From Phycisphaerales bacterium Planc_01 (lineage in GTDB: Bacteria > Planctomycetota > Phycisphaerae > Sedimentisphaerales > Anaerobacaceae), in NCBI GenBank assembly GCA_001603075.1, contig LVBB01000016.1, forward strand, positions 456,829 to 520,828: DNA of 64,000 bases, given 5' to 3'. Below, one piece after another: positions 42,472-52,061 of this stretch. Every line of letters begins with the position of its first letter. Within the stretch, counting starts at the first letter, position 1. The notes beneath the pieces were generated by a model that was given only the letters and a program-made list of their open reading frames with translations, was not told the DNA's origin and searched no databases. Made by a program: the position numbers and the translations under genes.

Positions 42472-45400
42472 TTAGAACTGCATCTTGATGGACGCCTGGA
42501 GGGTGTGGGCATCATACCCGGAACCGAATTCGGCGTCGTACTGGGCGTAGAACATCTTGGACTTGTCGATCCGCCAGTTCAGGCCGGCCCCGACGCTGAA
42601 GACGTCGTTGACGACGGAGATTCCCGTGGTCTTGAACGAGGTCTCGGCGCCCGCCAGCCGTGCGATGTTGCTGGTCTCATCGCCGAAGTCGTGCCGCCAG
42701 GCGAACCGCAACTGGGGCGCTACGTAGCTGCCATTGTCGAAGACCCACGTCTTGCGGAGCCGCGTCCCCAGTTCGAGCGACAGGTTGTCGTCGGTATCGC
42801 TGTTGACCGACAGATTGGCGGCGTCGGCCCCTTTCTCGGTATAGCTTTGGTGACGGAAGTGCGTGTAGTTCAGGCCGGCGTACGGCTCGATCCCGAAGGA
42901 CTTGTACCGAAGCAGCTTGCCGACCTCCGGCGCGATCGAGATGGTATGCGCCTTGAAATCGCCCTTGGCACGGAGCCCGGCGAAACGCAGATCGCGCATC
43001 TCGTCGACGTTGTGATAGCCGTAGCCGACGGTCATGCCGAGATAGTAGTCTTGGTTGAACCACGTGCCATAGAGCGATGTCGTCAGCGAGTCCATATCCA
43101 TCGCGGACAGGCTGTCGGCGCTGTCCACATCCGTACGGCCATAGCCGATGGAGCCGCCGAGCAGTCCGCTTTCGCCGAGGAATCTCTCGGCGCCCAGAAG
43201 AGTGCCGTAGGTGTTGTAATCGTACCCGACGACACCGCCGGCGTCGTCTCGATCGCCCCATCGTCCGTATCCCTGGAGATACCCCTGCCAGCCGGCGTCG
43301 GAAGGATCGCGCGCCACCGTCGGCGACAGCGATGCCAGCAGCGGCCCGGTCGCCCGGTCGTTGAGACCCTCACGCGTGGCGGTACGGGCGTCCTGCATGC
43401 GCCGGCTCAGACTGCTGTTCACACTGGAGGTCACGCCGGACGCCGCACTTGAGACCGACGTCTGAAGCTGGTTGGTCATCTGGGCATACGCACCGGCGAT
43501 GTCGTCCGACGCCTGGGCCGCCGCCACGATATCCAGCAAGGCCTCGCTGGCCGTTTCGGCAAACGCCTCGCTGTCGAGCATGCCGCCGAAGCTCCGGACC
43601 GTGCGAGATCCGGTCGCGCTGAGAAACTCCGTATTGGAGGTGAAATCGACGCTCATCTCGACGATCTTGCCCGTGCCATCGACCACCAGTGAGGTGATGG
43701 TCGCCAGGTCCGTGTTCTGGATGAAATCGGCAAGGTTGGCATCCGCCGCCTGGTTGGCGCCGTCGACCTGGATGTAGCCGGCACCTTCGAGCGTAACGAT
43801 GTCATATGTTCCGTCGGCGGCATTGCCGATGGCCACGGCGACCACCTTGGCCCCGGTGACGAAGTTGGCGTTGCTGTCGTCGGTGATACGGATGCTGTCG
43901 TGATTGCCCTCCTCATCCACTTCGATATTCAGGGTCGCGCCGGCGCCGAGCACGAACTCCCCGCCGGAGACGGTAATCTCACCCGGCGATTGACCCGGAG
44001 CGAGAACACCGTTAGTGATTATCAGACCGCCCTGGAAGGAACCGCTGCCGCCGAGGGAGGCGTCGGCATCGTTGACGATCACGGCGCCCATGACAGTGCC
44101 GTTGATCGTGCCGGCGCCGGCCAGAATCACCGAACCGCCCAGCACGGCGTCTTCCTCGATCTCGACCTCGGCCTCGTCGTAGACCACGATCGTCCCTTCG
44201 TACGCTTCGCTGTCGCCGGTCAGTGCGACTTTGCCCTGGACGGCATGCACACCGTTGCCCCCGCTGAGGGTACCCACCTGCACGCCGGCACTGCCGGTTG
44301 TCAGATTGGCTGCCCCGGCGGAGGTGTCCAGCGTCCCGACGGCGACGGTATTGCCGGTGAACTGCACGTTCCCGCTGACGTTCACCTGCCGGATCGCCAC
44401 GTCATCGGCGGCCGCTTGTACGGTCGCGTTGGCCAGGGTCACCTGTGCGTTGCCGGTCGCCGCGGCGTTGCCCAACGTCAGCGTCGAGTCGGCGACGGCC
44501 AGCGTCGCCGTCTCACCCAGCGCAGCATTGCTCGAATTGATCGCCATCGTACCACCGCCGGTGACGTTCAACGTCTCGCCGGCATCGATGTCCAGCGCCT
44601 GGTTCACCTGCACCTGGGCGGCGGGGGCCACCTCAAGGGCGGTGTCTCCTTCCGTTCGGAGGGTCTGCACCGCAAGCGTGTTGCCGGTGACCTGTACGTT
44701 GCCGCTGACGTTGGCCTGCCGGATGGCCACCTCGTCGGCCGCAGCGTTGACGACCGAATTGGCCAGGGCGACCTGCGCGTTGCCCGTAGCGGCGGCACTG
44801 CCCAACGTCAGCGTCGAATTGCTGACCGCCACCGTCGCCGTCTCATCCAGCGCGGCGTTGCTCGAATTGATCGCGACCGTGCCGCCGCCGGCGACGTTCA
44901 ACGTCTGCCCGGCGCCGATATCGAGAGCGCCATTGACCTGCATTTGCGCCTCTTGCCCGACCTGAAGAGTGGCGTTGTCAGCGACCGTCAGCGTGTTGGC
45001 GGCCGGCACCACCACCGTCGATTCCCCGACCACTTGCACGGTCGAGCCCTCTTCGATCTGAATATCTTTCGCGATCTCGAGAGTCCCGCCCTGGGAAGTG
45101 GCAATCGTCGCGTCGGCCAGCGTCAGATCGTCGCCGTCGAGGGTGCCGAGATCGTCGTAGTAGTCCTCTTCCGAGGCATAGGCATTCGTCGTTTTGACGA
45201 TCGTTCCGGCGCCGGTGATGTCATCCATGTTGTGCGTGGGCACATCAACGATCAGCGTCGTTCCTGCATTGGCGGTGACGCCGCCACCGGCGCCGCCACT
45301 GGCCCATGCCTCATCGCCGATCAGGTAGAGCGTCCCGGCGTTGAGGGTAATCGTGTTGTCGGCCTGGTTGTCGAGATCGCTGATCGACGTGGTGTTCGCA

Positions 45401-47748
45401 CCCGTCTGGTTGATCGTGGCGTCGCCATCGAACGTCGGGTCGTCGAGAGTCAGCAGGCCGTCCGTGCTGTTGAGGATCACAGTGGCATCGGCGTCGACCG
45501 AGACGGCCGAGGCGACCAGACCGCCGGCGGCCGCCTTCAGTGCCGAGCCATCCTTCAGCTCGATATCCACCGCGCCGAGGGAAGCGGTGCCGCCGATCAG
45601 CGTGCCGGAGTTCTCGATCGCGTCGTCGTTGTAGAACTCCACGGCCCCGTTGAAGGCGGCGGTCGCACCGGCGGCGATGGTAATGGCCTGATCGGAGCCG
45701 ATATCGCCGTTGAGCATCAGCGTTCCGGCGTCCACCGCGAGAGACTGCAGCGACATATCCGAATCGATCGCGTGCGTGCCGCCGGCGATGATGACGTCCA
45801 GCAGGTTCTCGAAGGTCCCGTTGAACGCGCTCGTGCCGGCGCCGAGGGTCAGATTGTTGACCTGGGCATCGAGATGTCCCGACCCGTTCAGCGCCTTGAG
45901 GGTCTGGTCGGCGCCGAACTCGACGGCCGCGTCCTCGGCGATGGTCAAAGGAGCGGTCGCAATCGTGTCTTCGGCCTCCAGCGTGACGAGGCCTTCGTAG
46001 ACGTTCAGTCCGCCGGTGAAGGTATTCGTGCCGCTGAGGATCAGCGTTCCTTCGCCGACTTTGGTCAGTGTCCGGGCCCCGCCGGACTCGCCGATGTCAC
46101 CGGAGATCTCCAGAGTGAAGTAGTTGTCCGGCAGGTTCAGCGCGTTGACGGCGTCGGCCGGAACGTCTTCATCCACATCGAGCTCCATCGTGACCACCGC
46201 GATCTCGGTGTCGCCCACGAGTGTCGTCGCGCCGCTGATCTCGATGTGTGAGCCCATCATCGTCACGGGAACGTCATCCGCATCGTCGAACCAGTCGTCC
46301 ATCTCCACCATTCCGAGGCCGGCGACGGTGAACTTGCCCTGCATTTCGACGTCGTTGCCGATCTCGATGGTGCCGATGCTCCCATCCCAGGGATTATCAT
46401 CTTCGTCTTTCCACCCGTCGTCATAGTAGATCTCGGAGGGCTCGCCGATCAGAATGACCCTGGAAAAGTCGGAGGCATCGCCGTTGATGGCGAATGTCCC
46501 GGTGCCCAGCGTGCTGGTCCCGGCCTGGCTGGAATCGGCGGTCACGAGGACACCGCCGTTGAACTCCAGCCCGCCGGCGAAATCGTTCTCGGTGTTGAAC
46601 AGGCCCAGAAAGCCGGTGCTTTCGCTGGTGACGCGCAGGCCGCCGTCACCGGTGATCTTCGCCTCGATCTCGGCTTCGGCATACAAGGTCAGATTGTGCA
46701 TGACCCCGTCGCCCAGCAAGGTGATGGTCGAGGATTCGGGATCGTCTTCGTCCTTCAACTCGAAATCGATGATCAACTCATCGCCGTCCGTGGGATTGCC
46801 GAGGACCAAGTCGGCAGGCACGACGTCGATGGCGCCGGCGTAACCGAGAACGAAGTCGTTCAGGAACATCAGGTCACGGCCGTCGCCTTCGTTGAGGCCG
46901 GCCGCATACTGACTGATCGAGACGCCGTCTCCAAGAGAGAGCTGCGACGCGACATGTGCCGCGTCGATGGTAACAGGATCTCCGGAGGAGCCCCCGACGT
47001 GGATGGTCTGCATGGGATTGAGCATCTCATAGTCTTCGTCCAGATTGCCCGTCAGCGCCAGCGTGCCGCCATGGAGATGGATGTCACCCTCTCCCAGGGC
47101 ATTGCCGGTCGGGTCCTCATCCGGGTTTCCGTCGAAGCCTTCGACGACCAACAACCCGTCGTTGAGGACGACGTCACCCATGAACTCATTCATGAACTCC
47201 GATACGAACACCACGAGCGTGCCGGAGCCATTCTTGATCAAACCGCCGTCGCCGGTGATCGGGCCGTAGATGTAGGTGTCGTTGTCGCCGCCCACCTCGA
47301 GATCGCCGTTGAGCGTGATGGTCTCGGTATAGTCCGGTCCGCCGCCGGCCAGCACGATCGGCCCGGAATTGGCGAGAACGGACAATCCGCCGACCGGGGC
47401 GGTCAGGTCCGTCGCCAGGTCCAGCATTGTCCCCGCCGCCGAATCGTTGACGAGCGAACTCGTGGTCAGGGTGAACTGGCCGTAGATCAGCCACCGGCTG
47501 CCCGACGCATCCTCGGTGAGTTCCAGTCCGGCGATCTCCGTGTCACCGTCGAAATGCACCAGGTATGCCAGCGGCCCGAACTGCGCCGTGTCGGCGGCGC
47601 CGGGCACGCCCGCACTCCAGTAATCCGGATTGCTCCATTGGTCTTCGCCTGCCCCTTGTCCGGTCCAGACCGTGACGGCGGCATTCGCCGCAAGGACGGT
47701 CCACAACACTACACTTGCCACTACCAGAACCATTCGTTTCCTGACCAC
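42472..47748 (-). CDS. Type V autotransporter with long repetitive passenger and C-terminal beta-barrel
   Basis: About 1758 residues. I choose the GTG at 47748 because GGAGGA lies seven bases upstream and the product begins with a clean signal peptide (MVRKRMVLVVASVVLWTVLAANA). The passenger (about 25-1400) is built of autotransporter-associated beta-strand repeats such as GEGTLILSGTNTFTGGLNVYEG, very rich in Asp, Ala, Gly and Thr. Residues about 1480-1758 form a barrel (YLQGYGRWGDRDD ... GSGYDAHTLQASIKMQF), ending with the Phe expected for outer-membrane insertion. It is exported by the general system and threaded through its own barrel. Function is probably adhesion; no protease motif is seen. 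Confidence 0.92.
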   Translation of the reverse strand: MVRKRMVLVVASVVLWTVLAANAAVTVWTGQGAGEDQWSNPDYWSAGVPGAADTAQFGPLAYLVHFDGDTEIAGLELTEDASGSRWLIYGQFTLTTSSLVNDSAAGTMLDLATDLTAPVGGLSVLANSGPIVLAGGGPDYTETITLNGDLEVGGDNDTYIYGPITGDGGLIKNGSGTLVVFVSEFMNEFMGDVVLNDGLLVVEGFDGNPDEDPTGNALGEGDIHLHGGTLALTGNLDEDYEMLNPMQTIHVGGSSGDPVTIDAAHVASQLSLGDGVSISQYAAGLNEGDGRDLMFLNDFVLGYAGAIDVVPADLVLGNPTDGDELIIDFELKDEDDPESSTITLLGDGVMHNLTLYAEAEIEAKITGDGGLRVTSESTGFLGLFNTENDFAGGLEFNGGVLVTADSSQAGTSTLGTGTFAINGDASDFSRVILIGEPSEIYYDDGWKDEDDNPWDGSIGTIEIGNDVEMQGKFTVAGLGMVEMDDWFDDADDVPVTMMGSHIEISGATTLVGDTEIAVVTMELDVDEDVPADAVNALNLPDNYFTLEISGDIGESGGARTLTKVGEGTLILSGTNTFTGGLNVYEGLVTLEAEDTIATAPLTIAEDAAVEFGADQTLKALNGSGHLDAQVNNLTLGAGTSAFNGTFENLLDVIIAGGTHAIDSDMSLQSLAVDAGTLMLNGDIGSDQAITIAAGATAAFNGAVEFYNDDAIENSGTLIGGTASLGAVDIELKDGSALKAAAGGLVASAVSVDADATVILNSTDGLLTLDDPTFDGDATINQTGANTTSISDLDNQADNTITLNAGTLYLIGDEAWASGGAGGGVTANAGTTLIVDVPTHNMDDITGAGTIVKTTNAYASEEDYYDDLGTLDGDDLTLADATIATSQGGTLEIAKDIQIEEGSTVQVVGESTVVVPAANTLTVADNATLQVGQEAQMQVNGALDIGAGQTLNVAGGGTVAINSSNAALDETATVAVSNSTLTLGSAAATGNAQVALANSVVNAAADEVAIRQANVSGNVQVTGNTLAVQTLRTEGDTALEVAPAAQVQVNQALDIDAGETLNVTGGGTMAINSSNAALGETATLAVADSTLTLGNAAATGNAQVTLANATVQAAADDVAIRQVNVSGNVQFTGNTVAVGTLDTSAGAANLTTGSAGVQVGTLSGGNGVHAVQGKVALTGDSEAYEGTIVVYDEAEVEIEEDAVLGGSVILAGAGTINGTVMGAVIVNDADASLGGSGSFQGGLIITNGVLAPGQSPGEITVSGGEFVLGAGATLNIEVDEEGNHDSIRITDDSNANFVTGAKVVAVAIGNAADGTYDIVTLEGAGYIQVDGANQAADANLADFIQNTDLATITSLVVDGTGKIVEMSVDFTSNTEFLSATGSRTVRSFGGMLDSEAFAETASEALLDIVAAAQASDDIAGAYAQMTNQLQTSVSSAASGVTSSVNSSLSRRMQDARTATREGLNDRATGPLLASLSPTVARDPSDAGWQGYLQGYGRWGDRDDAGGVVGYDYNTYGTLLGAERFLGESGLLGGSIGYGRTDVDSADSLSAMDMDSLTTSLYGTWFNQDYYLGMTVGYGYHNVDEMRDLRFAGLRAKGDFKAHTISIAPEVGKLLRYKSFGIEPYAGLNYTHFRHQSYTEKGADAANLSVNSDTDDNLSLELGTRLRKTWVFDNGSYVAPQLRFAWRHDFGDETSNIARLAGAETSFKTTGISVVNDVFSVGAGLNWRIDKSKMFYAQYDAEFGSGYDAHTLQASIKMQF
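44341..44980. repeat. 330-bp tandem duplication inside the autotransporter passenger
   Basis: Anchor words recur exactly 330 bp apart: TTGCTCGAATTGATCGC near 44528 and 44858, GACGTTCAACGTCT near 44563 and 44893, and GGCCAGGG at 44431 and 44761. The unit encodes 110 residues (about 923-1136 of the protein), including TLTLG(N/S)AAATGNAQV and INSSNAAL in both copies. The copies have diverged at many third positions, so the duplication is not recent. Confidence 0.85.
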
Positions 47749-48195
47749 TGCAAGTCCTCCACAACAAACGGACTGTTGTTTGTCAACACTCATGTCACGG
47801 CCCCGGCGAAAGGGGTCCCGGGCCAATCGTTTCCGCCTTTCTCGGCAGCGGCCCGACGAATTCTTGAGAGATTATGGAGGCCATTCTTGCAGGTTTCGGA
47901 TACGGGATCCCGTCGGCAGGCAAGTCCGTCGCAGGCGTCGCCGTGGCGACTCCTGTGGTAACAATGCTGATACGTTGCACCCGTCTTTCGTTATCGGCCC
48001 GGCGACAATCCCCTGGTCAGCGGGCATCCTTTTTTTGCCAATCACGAGGTCCCACAAGGAATTGGGGCCGACCCGGAGGGTGCGGGGATCAGCCGGCACC
48101 GCGGCAAGAAGGCCCTCTCGCCGCGCACCGCTTCTGTGCCCCTTGCCGGATTTCGAGAAGGGCGGCGATCAGCGATGATTTTGAGGAAATCCGCC
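47749..48195. other. Intergenic region upstream of the autotransporter and tRNA genes
   Basis: About 450 bp that must contain the minus-strand promoter of the autotransporter gene. I see no strong -35/-10 pair on that strand, no named regulatory motif and no convincing gene. Confidence 0.4.
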
Positions 48196-48225
48196 TTGAC
48201 AGGGTGGCGGGCACGGCACTATACT
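48196..48225 (+). promoter_or_regulatory. Strong promoter of the tRNA genes
   Basis: TTGACA (48196-48201) and TATACT (48220-48225) are separated by 18 bp; tRNA-Met begins 20 bases beyond the -10 box. Confidence 0.8.
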
Positions 48226-48244
48226 GACCCGACTTGGCCGAAAC

Positions 48245-48318
48245 GGCGGCGTAGCTCAGTTGGTTAGAGCGTGGGATTCATAAGCCTAAGGTCGGTGGTT
48301 CGAGTCCACCCGCCGCTA
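48245..48318 (+). tRNA. tRNA-Met (anticodon CAT)
   Basis: 74 bases folding into a cloverleaf with D-arm GCTC/GAGC, anticodon loop TTCATAA and TψC arm GGTGG/CCACC around TTCGAGT. CCA is not encoded. The acceptor stem has a G1-U72 wobble, and the anticodon stem has an A-G opposition at its loop end (positions 31/39). It lacks the three G-C pairs of an initiator, so it is an elongator tRNA-Met or, if C34 is modified to lysidine, a tRNA-Ile2. Confidence 0.9.
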
Positions 48319-48331
48319 TTGGAGCTTTTTT

Positions 48332-48350
48332 CGCCCAACGGGCGTTTTTT
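48332..48350 (+). terminator. Intrinsic terminator after tRNA-Met
   Basis: CGCCC/GGGCG forms a 5-bp stem with a 3-base loop, followed by six T residues. Confidence 0.7.
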
Positions 48351-48381
48351 GACGAGTATCGCACGACGGCGCGTCTTTCGT

Positions 48382-48454
48382 GCCCCCTTCGTCTAGTGGC
48401 CTAGGATATCAGGTTCTCATCCTGGAGACAGGGGTTCGACTCCCCTAGGGGGTA
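48382..48454 (+). tRNA. tRNA-Glu (anticodon CTC)
   Basis: 73 bases; the body closely follows bacterial tRNA-Glu (CCCCTTCGTCTAG start, AGGGGTTCGA-type TψC arm). The anticodon loop TTCTCAT gives CTC. CCA is not encoded and the acceptor stem again ends in G1-U72. A T-rich stretch follows at once and may terminate transcription. Confidence 0.92.
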
Positions 48455-48506
48455 CTTTTTCACTTTTTGTTGATGATTGACGAGCGATTATAGGTCCATT
48501 CCCCCG

Positions 48507-49016
48507 ATGCTCGAGCTCAATGGTGAATCTGCGCGGACCGACCCCGACGAGCAGTTTATGCGCAGGGCGATTGACGCCGCGATGATCGCCGAGGAGAACG
48601 GGGACGTGCCCATCGGGGCGGTCATCGTCTACCGGAATCAGGTGATCGGGAGGGCCTGGAACCAGCGAGAGCAGCTCCACGACCCGACCGCCCACGCCGA
48701 GATCATCGCACTGACCCAGGCGGCCAGTTCCATCGGAAGCTGGCGGCTGCACGGCTGCACGATTTACGTCACACTGGAGCCGTGCCCGATGTGCGCCGGG
48801 GCCCTGGTGCTCGGCCGGCTCGACCGGCTCGTCTACGGCTGCCCCGACCCCAAGACGGGCGCCTGCGGCAGCCTCTACGACATCGTCCGCGACGAGCGCC
48901 TGAACCACCGCCTCGAAGTCACCTCCGGCGTCCTGGCCGACGCGTGCGCCGCCCTGCTTCAGGACTTCTTCCGCCAACGCCGCAGCAGCCGCAACGACAC
49001 CACCCAGGGCGAATGA
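48507..49016 (+). CDS. tadA: tRNA-specific adenosine deaminase TadA
   Basis: 169 residues from the ATG at 48507. The zinc and catalytic residues of the cytidine-deaminase fold are in TAHAEIIAL (His, Glu) and [14 protein letters not shown] (two Cys). TadA converts the wobble adenosine of tRNA-Arg(ACG) to inosine and is essential in most bacteria. The ribosome site is weak; a TTG at 48477 would add ten residues. It follows two tRNA genes, consistent with a translation-related cluster. Confidence 0.93.
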   Translation: MLELNGESARTDPDEQFMRRAIDAAMIAEENGDVPIGAVIVYRNQVIGRAWNQREQLHDPTAHAEIIALTQAASSIGSWRLHGCTIYVTLEPCPMCAGALVLGRLDRLVYGCPDPKTGACGSLYDIVRDERLNHRLEVTSGVLADACAALLQDFFRQRRSSRNDTTQGE

Positions 49017-49136
49017 CCGCCGACGATCCACGGCCAACTCGGACCGCTCTCGTGCTGGCCCCCCTGGAACGGCTGACATTCCAAGCACCACCCTACCAGC
49101 CTTGCGTACAAACGGAATAACGAAAGGATGGATAGT

Positions 49137-50084
49137 ATGACTAAGACACCTCGCAAGGTCGTTGTTATCGGAGCCGGATCGGTGGGGACGACATATATCT
49201 ACGCCTTGTTGCCGACGGGTCTGGCCAGTGAGATCGCCCTGATCGACCTCGATGCCAAGCGGGTCGAGGGCGAGATCATGGACCTCTCGCACGGCTTGCC
49301 GTTCATCCCCCCCGTTGCCGTCAAGGCGGGCACGTACGACGATTGCGCCGACGCCCATCTGATCGTCGTCACCGCCGGGGCCAAGCAGACGCCGGGGCAG
49401 TCCCGCATCGAGCTGATCCAGAAGAACGCCCAGATCGTTCGGTCGATCTGCGAGCAGATTCGCGCATCCGGCTCGACCGCGGTGGTGCTCATGGTGACCA
49501 ATCCGGTCGATACGCTCACCCAGATTGCCCGGAAACACATGAAACTGCCGCGCGGCCGCGTCATCGGATCGGGCACCGTACTGGACAGCGCCCGGTTCAA
49601 GTACATGCTGAGCCGGCATTGCGGGATCGACGCCAGAAACGTCCATGCCTATATCCTCGGCGAGCATGGCGACAGCGAGGTGCCCGCCTGGAGCATGACA
49701 CATATCGCGGGCATTCCGATCCGCGAGTACTGCGAAATCTGCAGGGTATGCGACTACGCCAGACATCACGACGAGATCGCCCGGGAAGTCCGCGACTCGG
49801 CGTATCACATCATCGACTACAAGGGCTCGACGTTCTACGGGATCGGGCTCTCGCTGCTGCGGATCTCCGGCGCGATCCTCCGCGACGAGCACAGCGTACT
49901 GACCGTATCGACCTTGCTGGAGGGAGAATACGGCCTGAAGGACATCTGCCTGAGCGTTCCCTGCATCGTGGGGGAAAACGGCGTCGAGCGGATCATTGCC
50001 GCCCGCCTGCCGGCGGGCGAGCAGGAGGGCCTGGAGCGGTCGGCCCAGATCCTGCGCGGCGTTCTCGAAAGCATGTCGGCATAG
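49137..50084 (+). CDS. ldh: L-lactate dehydrogenase
   Basis: 315 residues from the ATG at 49137 (AAAGGA eight bases upstream). The NAD-binding turn is VVVIGAGSVGTT with the acidic end LIDLD; the active-site loop AGAKQTPGQSR carries Gln, favouring lactate over malate dehydrogenase; NPVDTLT and the catalytic His in LGEHGDSEVPAWS are present. It reduces pyruvate to lactate with NADH, a sink for reducing power that complements the hydrogenase elsewhere in the window. A terminator follows. Confidence 0.94.
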   Translation: MTKTPRKVVVIGAGSVGTTYIYALLPTGLASEIALIDLDAKRVEGEIMDLSHGLPFIPPVAVKAGTYDDCADAHLIVVTAGAKQTPGQSRIELIQKNAQIVRSICEQIRASGSTAVVLMVTNPVDTLTQIARKHMKLPRGRVIGSGTVLDSARFKYMLSRHCGIDARNVHAYILGEHGDSEVPAWSMTHIAGIPIREYCEICRVCDYARHHDEIAREVRDSAYHIIDYKGSTFYGIGLSLLRISGAILRDEHSVLTVSTLLEGEYGLKDICLSVPCIVGENGVERIIAARLPAGEQEGLERSAQILRGVLESMSA

Positions 50085-50120
50085 ACAGCCAACCCGCAAT
50101 TCGCCGCGGTTCTCGACATT

Positions 50121-50149
50121 GCCCCCGATCTCGTCAACCGGGGGCTTTT
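50121..50149 (+). terminator. Intrinsic terminator after ldh
   Basis: GCCCCCG and CGGGGGC form a 7-bp stem with an 11-base loop, followed by TTTT. Confidence 0.75.
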
Positions 50150-50243
50150 GCGTTTGTGGACCGGATGCGTTATGCTACGGCGGTTTCGTGACACGGGTCG
50201 GCACGGAGGCAGCATTGTGCCTTGGGATGTGGAAGGGGCGCCG

Positions 50244-51365
50244 ATGATGGCCATCAGGACGATGTGGATCGTGGCAGTGGCAGCCGGGCTGCTGGGCGGG
50301 GCGGCTGTGGCCGGCGATGTGCCGCTGCGGCCGCTGCTCGTCGTTGAGCCGAGCGAGGAGTACCCGCGTCATTCCGAGGGCGACATCCTCGAACTGAAAG
50401 ATGGGCGGCTATGCCTGATCTACACGCGGTTCACCGGCGGTAGCGGCGACCACGCCAGGGCCGATCTCGTCATGCGCGTTTCGAGCGATGATGGGGAGAC
50501 CTGGACCAAGCCGGAGACTGTGGTCCGGCGGACGGGCGGGCTGAACGTCATGTCCGTCTCGCTGTTGCGGCTGACCGGCGGCCGGATCGCCCTGTTCTAC
50601 CTGCACAAGATCTCAGAGGAGGACTGCCGCCCGGTCATGTGTGTCTCGACGGATGAAGGGCGGACCTGGAGCGAGCCGACCGTCTGCATTACGGATGAGG
50701 CGGGCTACTACGTGCTGAACAACGATCGGGCCATGCAATTGAAGTCGGGGCGGATCATTTTACCTGTGGCTTGGCACCAGGGCCCGGGCAAGCCGCGAGA
50801 CAGCGCCGGTGTGGTCATGTGCTATCTATCCGACGACCACGGCCGATCGTGGCGGCGCAGCAGGGACTCGTTCAAAGGCTACGATCCCGATGGCAATCGC
50901 ATCATCGTGCAGGAGCCTGGCGTGGTCGAGCTAACCGACGGGCGGCTGATGATGTTCATACGGACCGATGCCGGCAGCCAGTACGTCTGCCACTCGACCG
51001 ATGGCGGCGACACATGGTCGAAGCCGCGGCCCTCCGAACTGGCCTCGCCGCTGAGCCCCGCCTCGATCGAACGCATTCCGTGGACGGGCGATCTGGTCTG
51101 CGTGTGGAACGATCATTCCGGGCGTCACCCATACCCGGCCGGCCGACGCACGCCGCTGTGCGTGGCCGTCAGCAGCGACGAAGGCCAGACGTGGGGCGCC
51201 TCGCGCGTCATCGAGGCCGATCCCGACGGCTGGTATTGCTACACGGCGATCGCGTTCGTAAAGGATCGGATGCTTCTGGCCTACTGCGCCGGCGACAAGC
51301 AGGTCGGCGGACTGAACCGCCTCAAGGTCCTCGCCATCTCCAAAGACTGGCTGACATCGCGATGA
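50244..51365 (+). CDS. Exported sialidase-like (BNR/Asp-box) protein
   Basis: 373 residues with signal peptide MMAIRTMWIVAVAAGLLGGAAVAG. Five Asp-box repeats are visible: SSDDGETW, STDEGRTW, SDDHGRSW, STDGGDTW and SSDEGQTW, which mark a six-bladed propeller. The RIP-like and Arg-triad residues of true sialidases are less clear, so the substrate could be sialic acid or another glycan. AAGGGG lies five bases before the ATG. No sialic-acid catabolic gene is adjacent. Confidence 0.87.
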   Translation: MMAIRTMWIVAVAAGLLGGAAVAGDVPLRPLLVVEPSEEYPRHSEGDILELKDGRLCLIYTRFTGGSGDHARADLVMRVSSDDGETWTKPETVVRRTGGLNVMSVSLLRLTGGRIALFYLHKISEEDCRPVMCVSTDEGRTWSEPTVCITDEAGYYVLNNDRAMQLKSGRIILPVAWHQGPGKPRDSAGVVMCYLSDDHGRSWRRSRDSFKGYDPDGNRIIVQEPGVVELTDGRLMMFIRTDAGSQYVCHSTDGGDTWSKPRPSELASPLSPASIERIPWTGDLVCVWNDHSGRHPYPAGRRTPLCVAVSSDEGQTWGASRVIEADPDGWYCYTAIAFVKDRMLLAYCAGDKQVGGLNRLKVLAISKDWLTSR

Positions 51366-51432
51366 ACGCGTGGTCTGATACGGTAATGCCAAGCGTCACT
51401 GGAATTGAGACGTTCCGCACGGAGACTGAGAT

Positions 51433-52041
51433 ATGAAATGGATCGGCAAGCGCTTCGTTCATGGATTGATGGCGATTCTCCCCATCGCGCTGACGCTCTA
51501 TCTGATCTACTGGCTGGCCACATCGGCCGAATCCGTTCTCGGCGCGGTCATCCGGTACGCGATCGGAGACGCTTACGTTCCCGGCCTCGGCGTGCTATTC
51601 GGATTCCTCATCACGCTGGGCGTCGGCGTGCTCCTTCAGCTCTGGCTGTTCCGCAAGGTCTTCTCGCTGGGCGAAGCGTTGCTGCAGAAGATCCCCGGGA
51701 TCAAATCGCTGTACGGCTCGATTCGCGATCTGGTCGGCTTCTTCGACTCCTCGAAAGAGAAGGACTTCGACAAGACCGTCATGGTCGCCATCGGCGACGA
51801 AAACACCCGCCTGATGGGCCTGGTGACAAGGGAGAGTTTCGACGATCTGCCCGAGGGCATCGGCGACGACCAAACGGTGGCCGTCTATCTGCCGATGAGC
51901 TACCAGTTGGGCGGCTTCACGATCATGGTGCCGAAGGACAAGATTCATCCGGTCGATATGACGGTCGATCGGGCCATGCAATTCCTGCTGACGGCCGGCG
52001 TCTCCGCCGAAGGCAAAGCCGGCAAGACGCCGGCTCGATAG
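51433..52041 (+). CDS. DUF502 family membrane protein
   Basis: 202 residues. Two membrane helices at the N-terminus (FVHGLMAILPIALTLYLIYWLA and VPGLGVLFGFLITLGVGVLLQLW) are followed by the family's soluble part with KIPGIKSLYGSIRDLVGFF and AVYLPMSYQLGGFTIMVP. The family is widespread and of unknown function. It converges on the RNase P RNA gene 20 bp downstream. Confidence 0.9.
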   Translation: MKWIGKRFVHGLMAILPIALTLYLIYWLATSAESVLGAVIRYAIGDAYVPGLGVLFGFLITLGVGVLLQLWLFRKVFSLGEALLQKIPGIKSLYGSIRDLVGFFDSSKEKDFDKTVMVAIGDENTRLMGLVTRESFDDLPEGIGDDQTVAVYLPMSYQLGGFTIMVPKDKIHPVDMTVDRAMQFLLTAGVSAEGKAGKTPAR

Positions 52042-52061
52042 CACCTGCCGCCTGTCGTCGG

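Noticed and set aside
43900-46251. 783-residue open frame on the plus strand inside the autotransporter region
   Set aside because: Shadow of the repetitive minus-strand passenger domain; its repeats merely mirror that gene.
48245-48318. Initiator tRNA-fMet
   Set aside because: It lacks the three consecutive G-C pairs in the anticodon stem and the C1-A72 mismatch of bacterial initiators.
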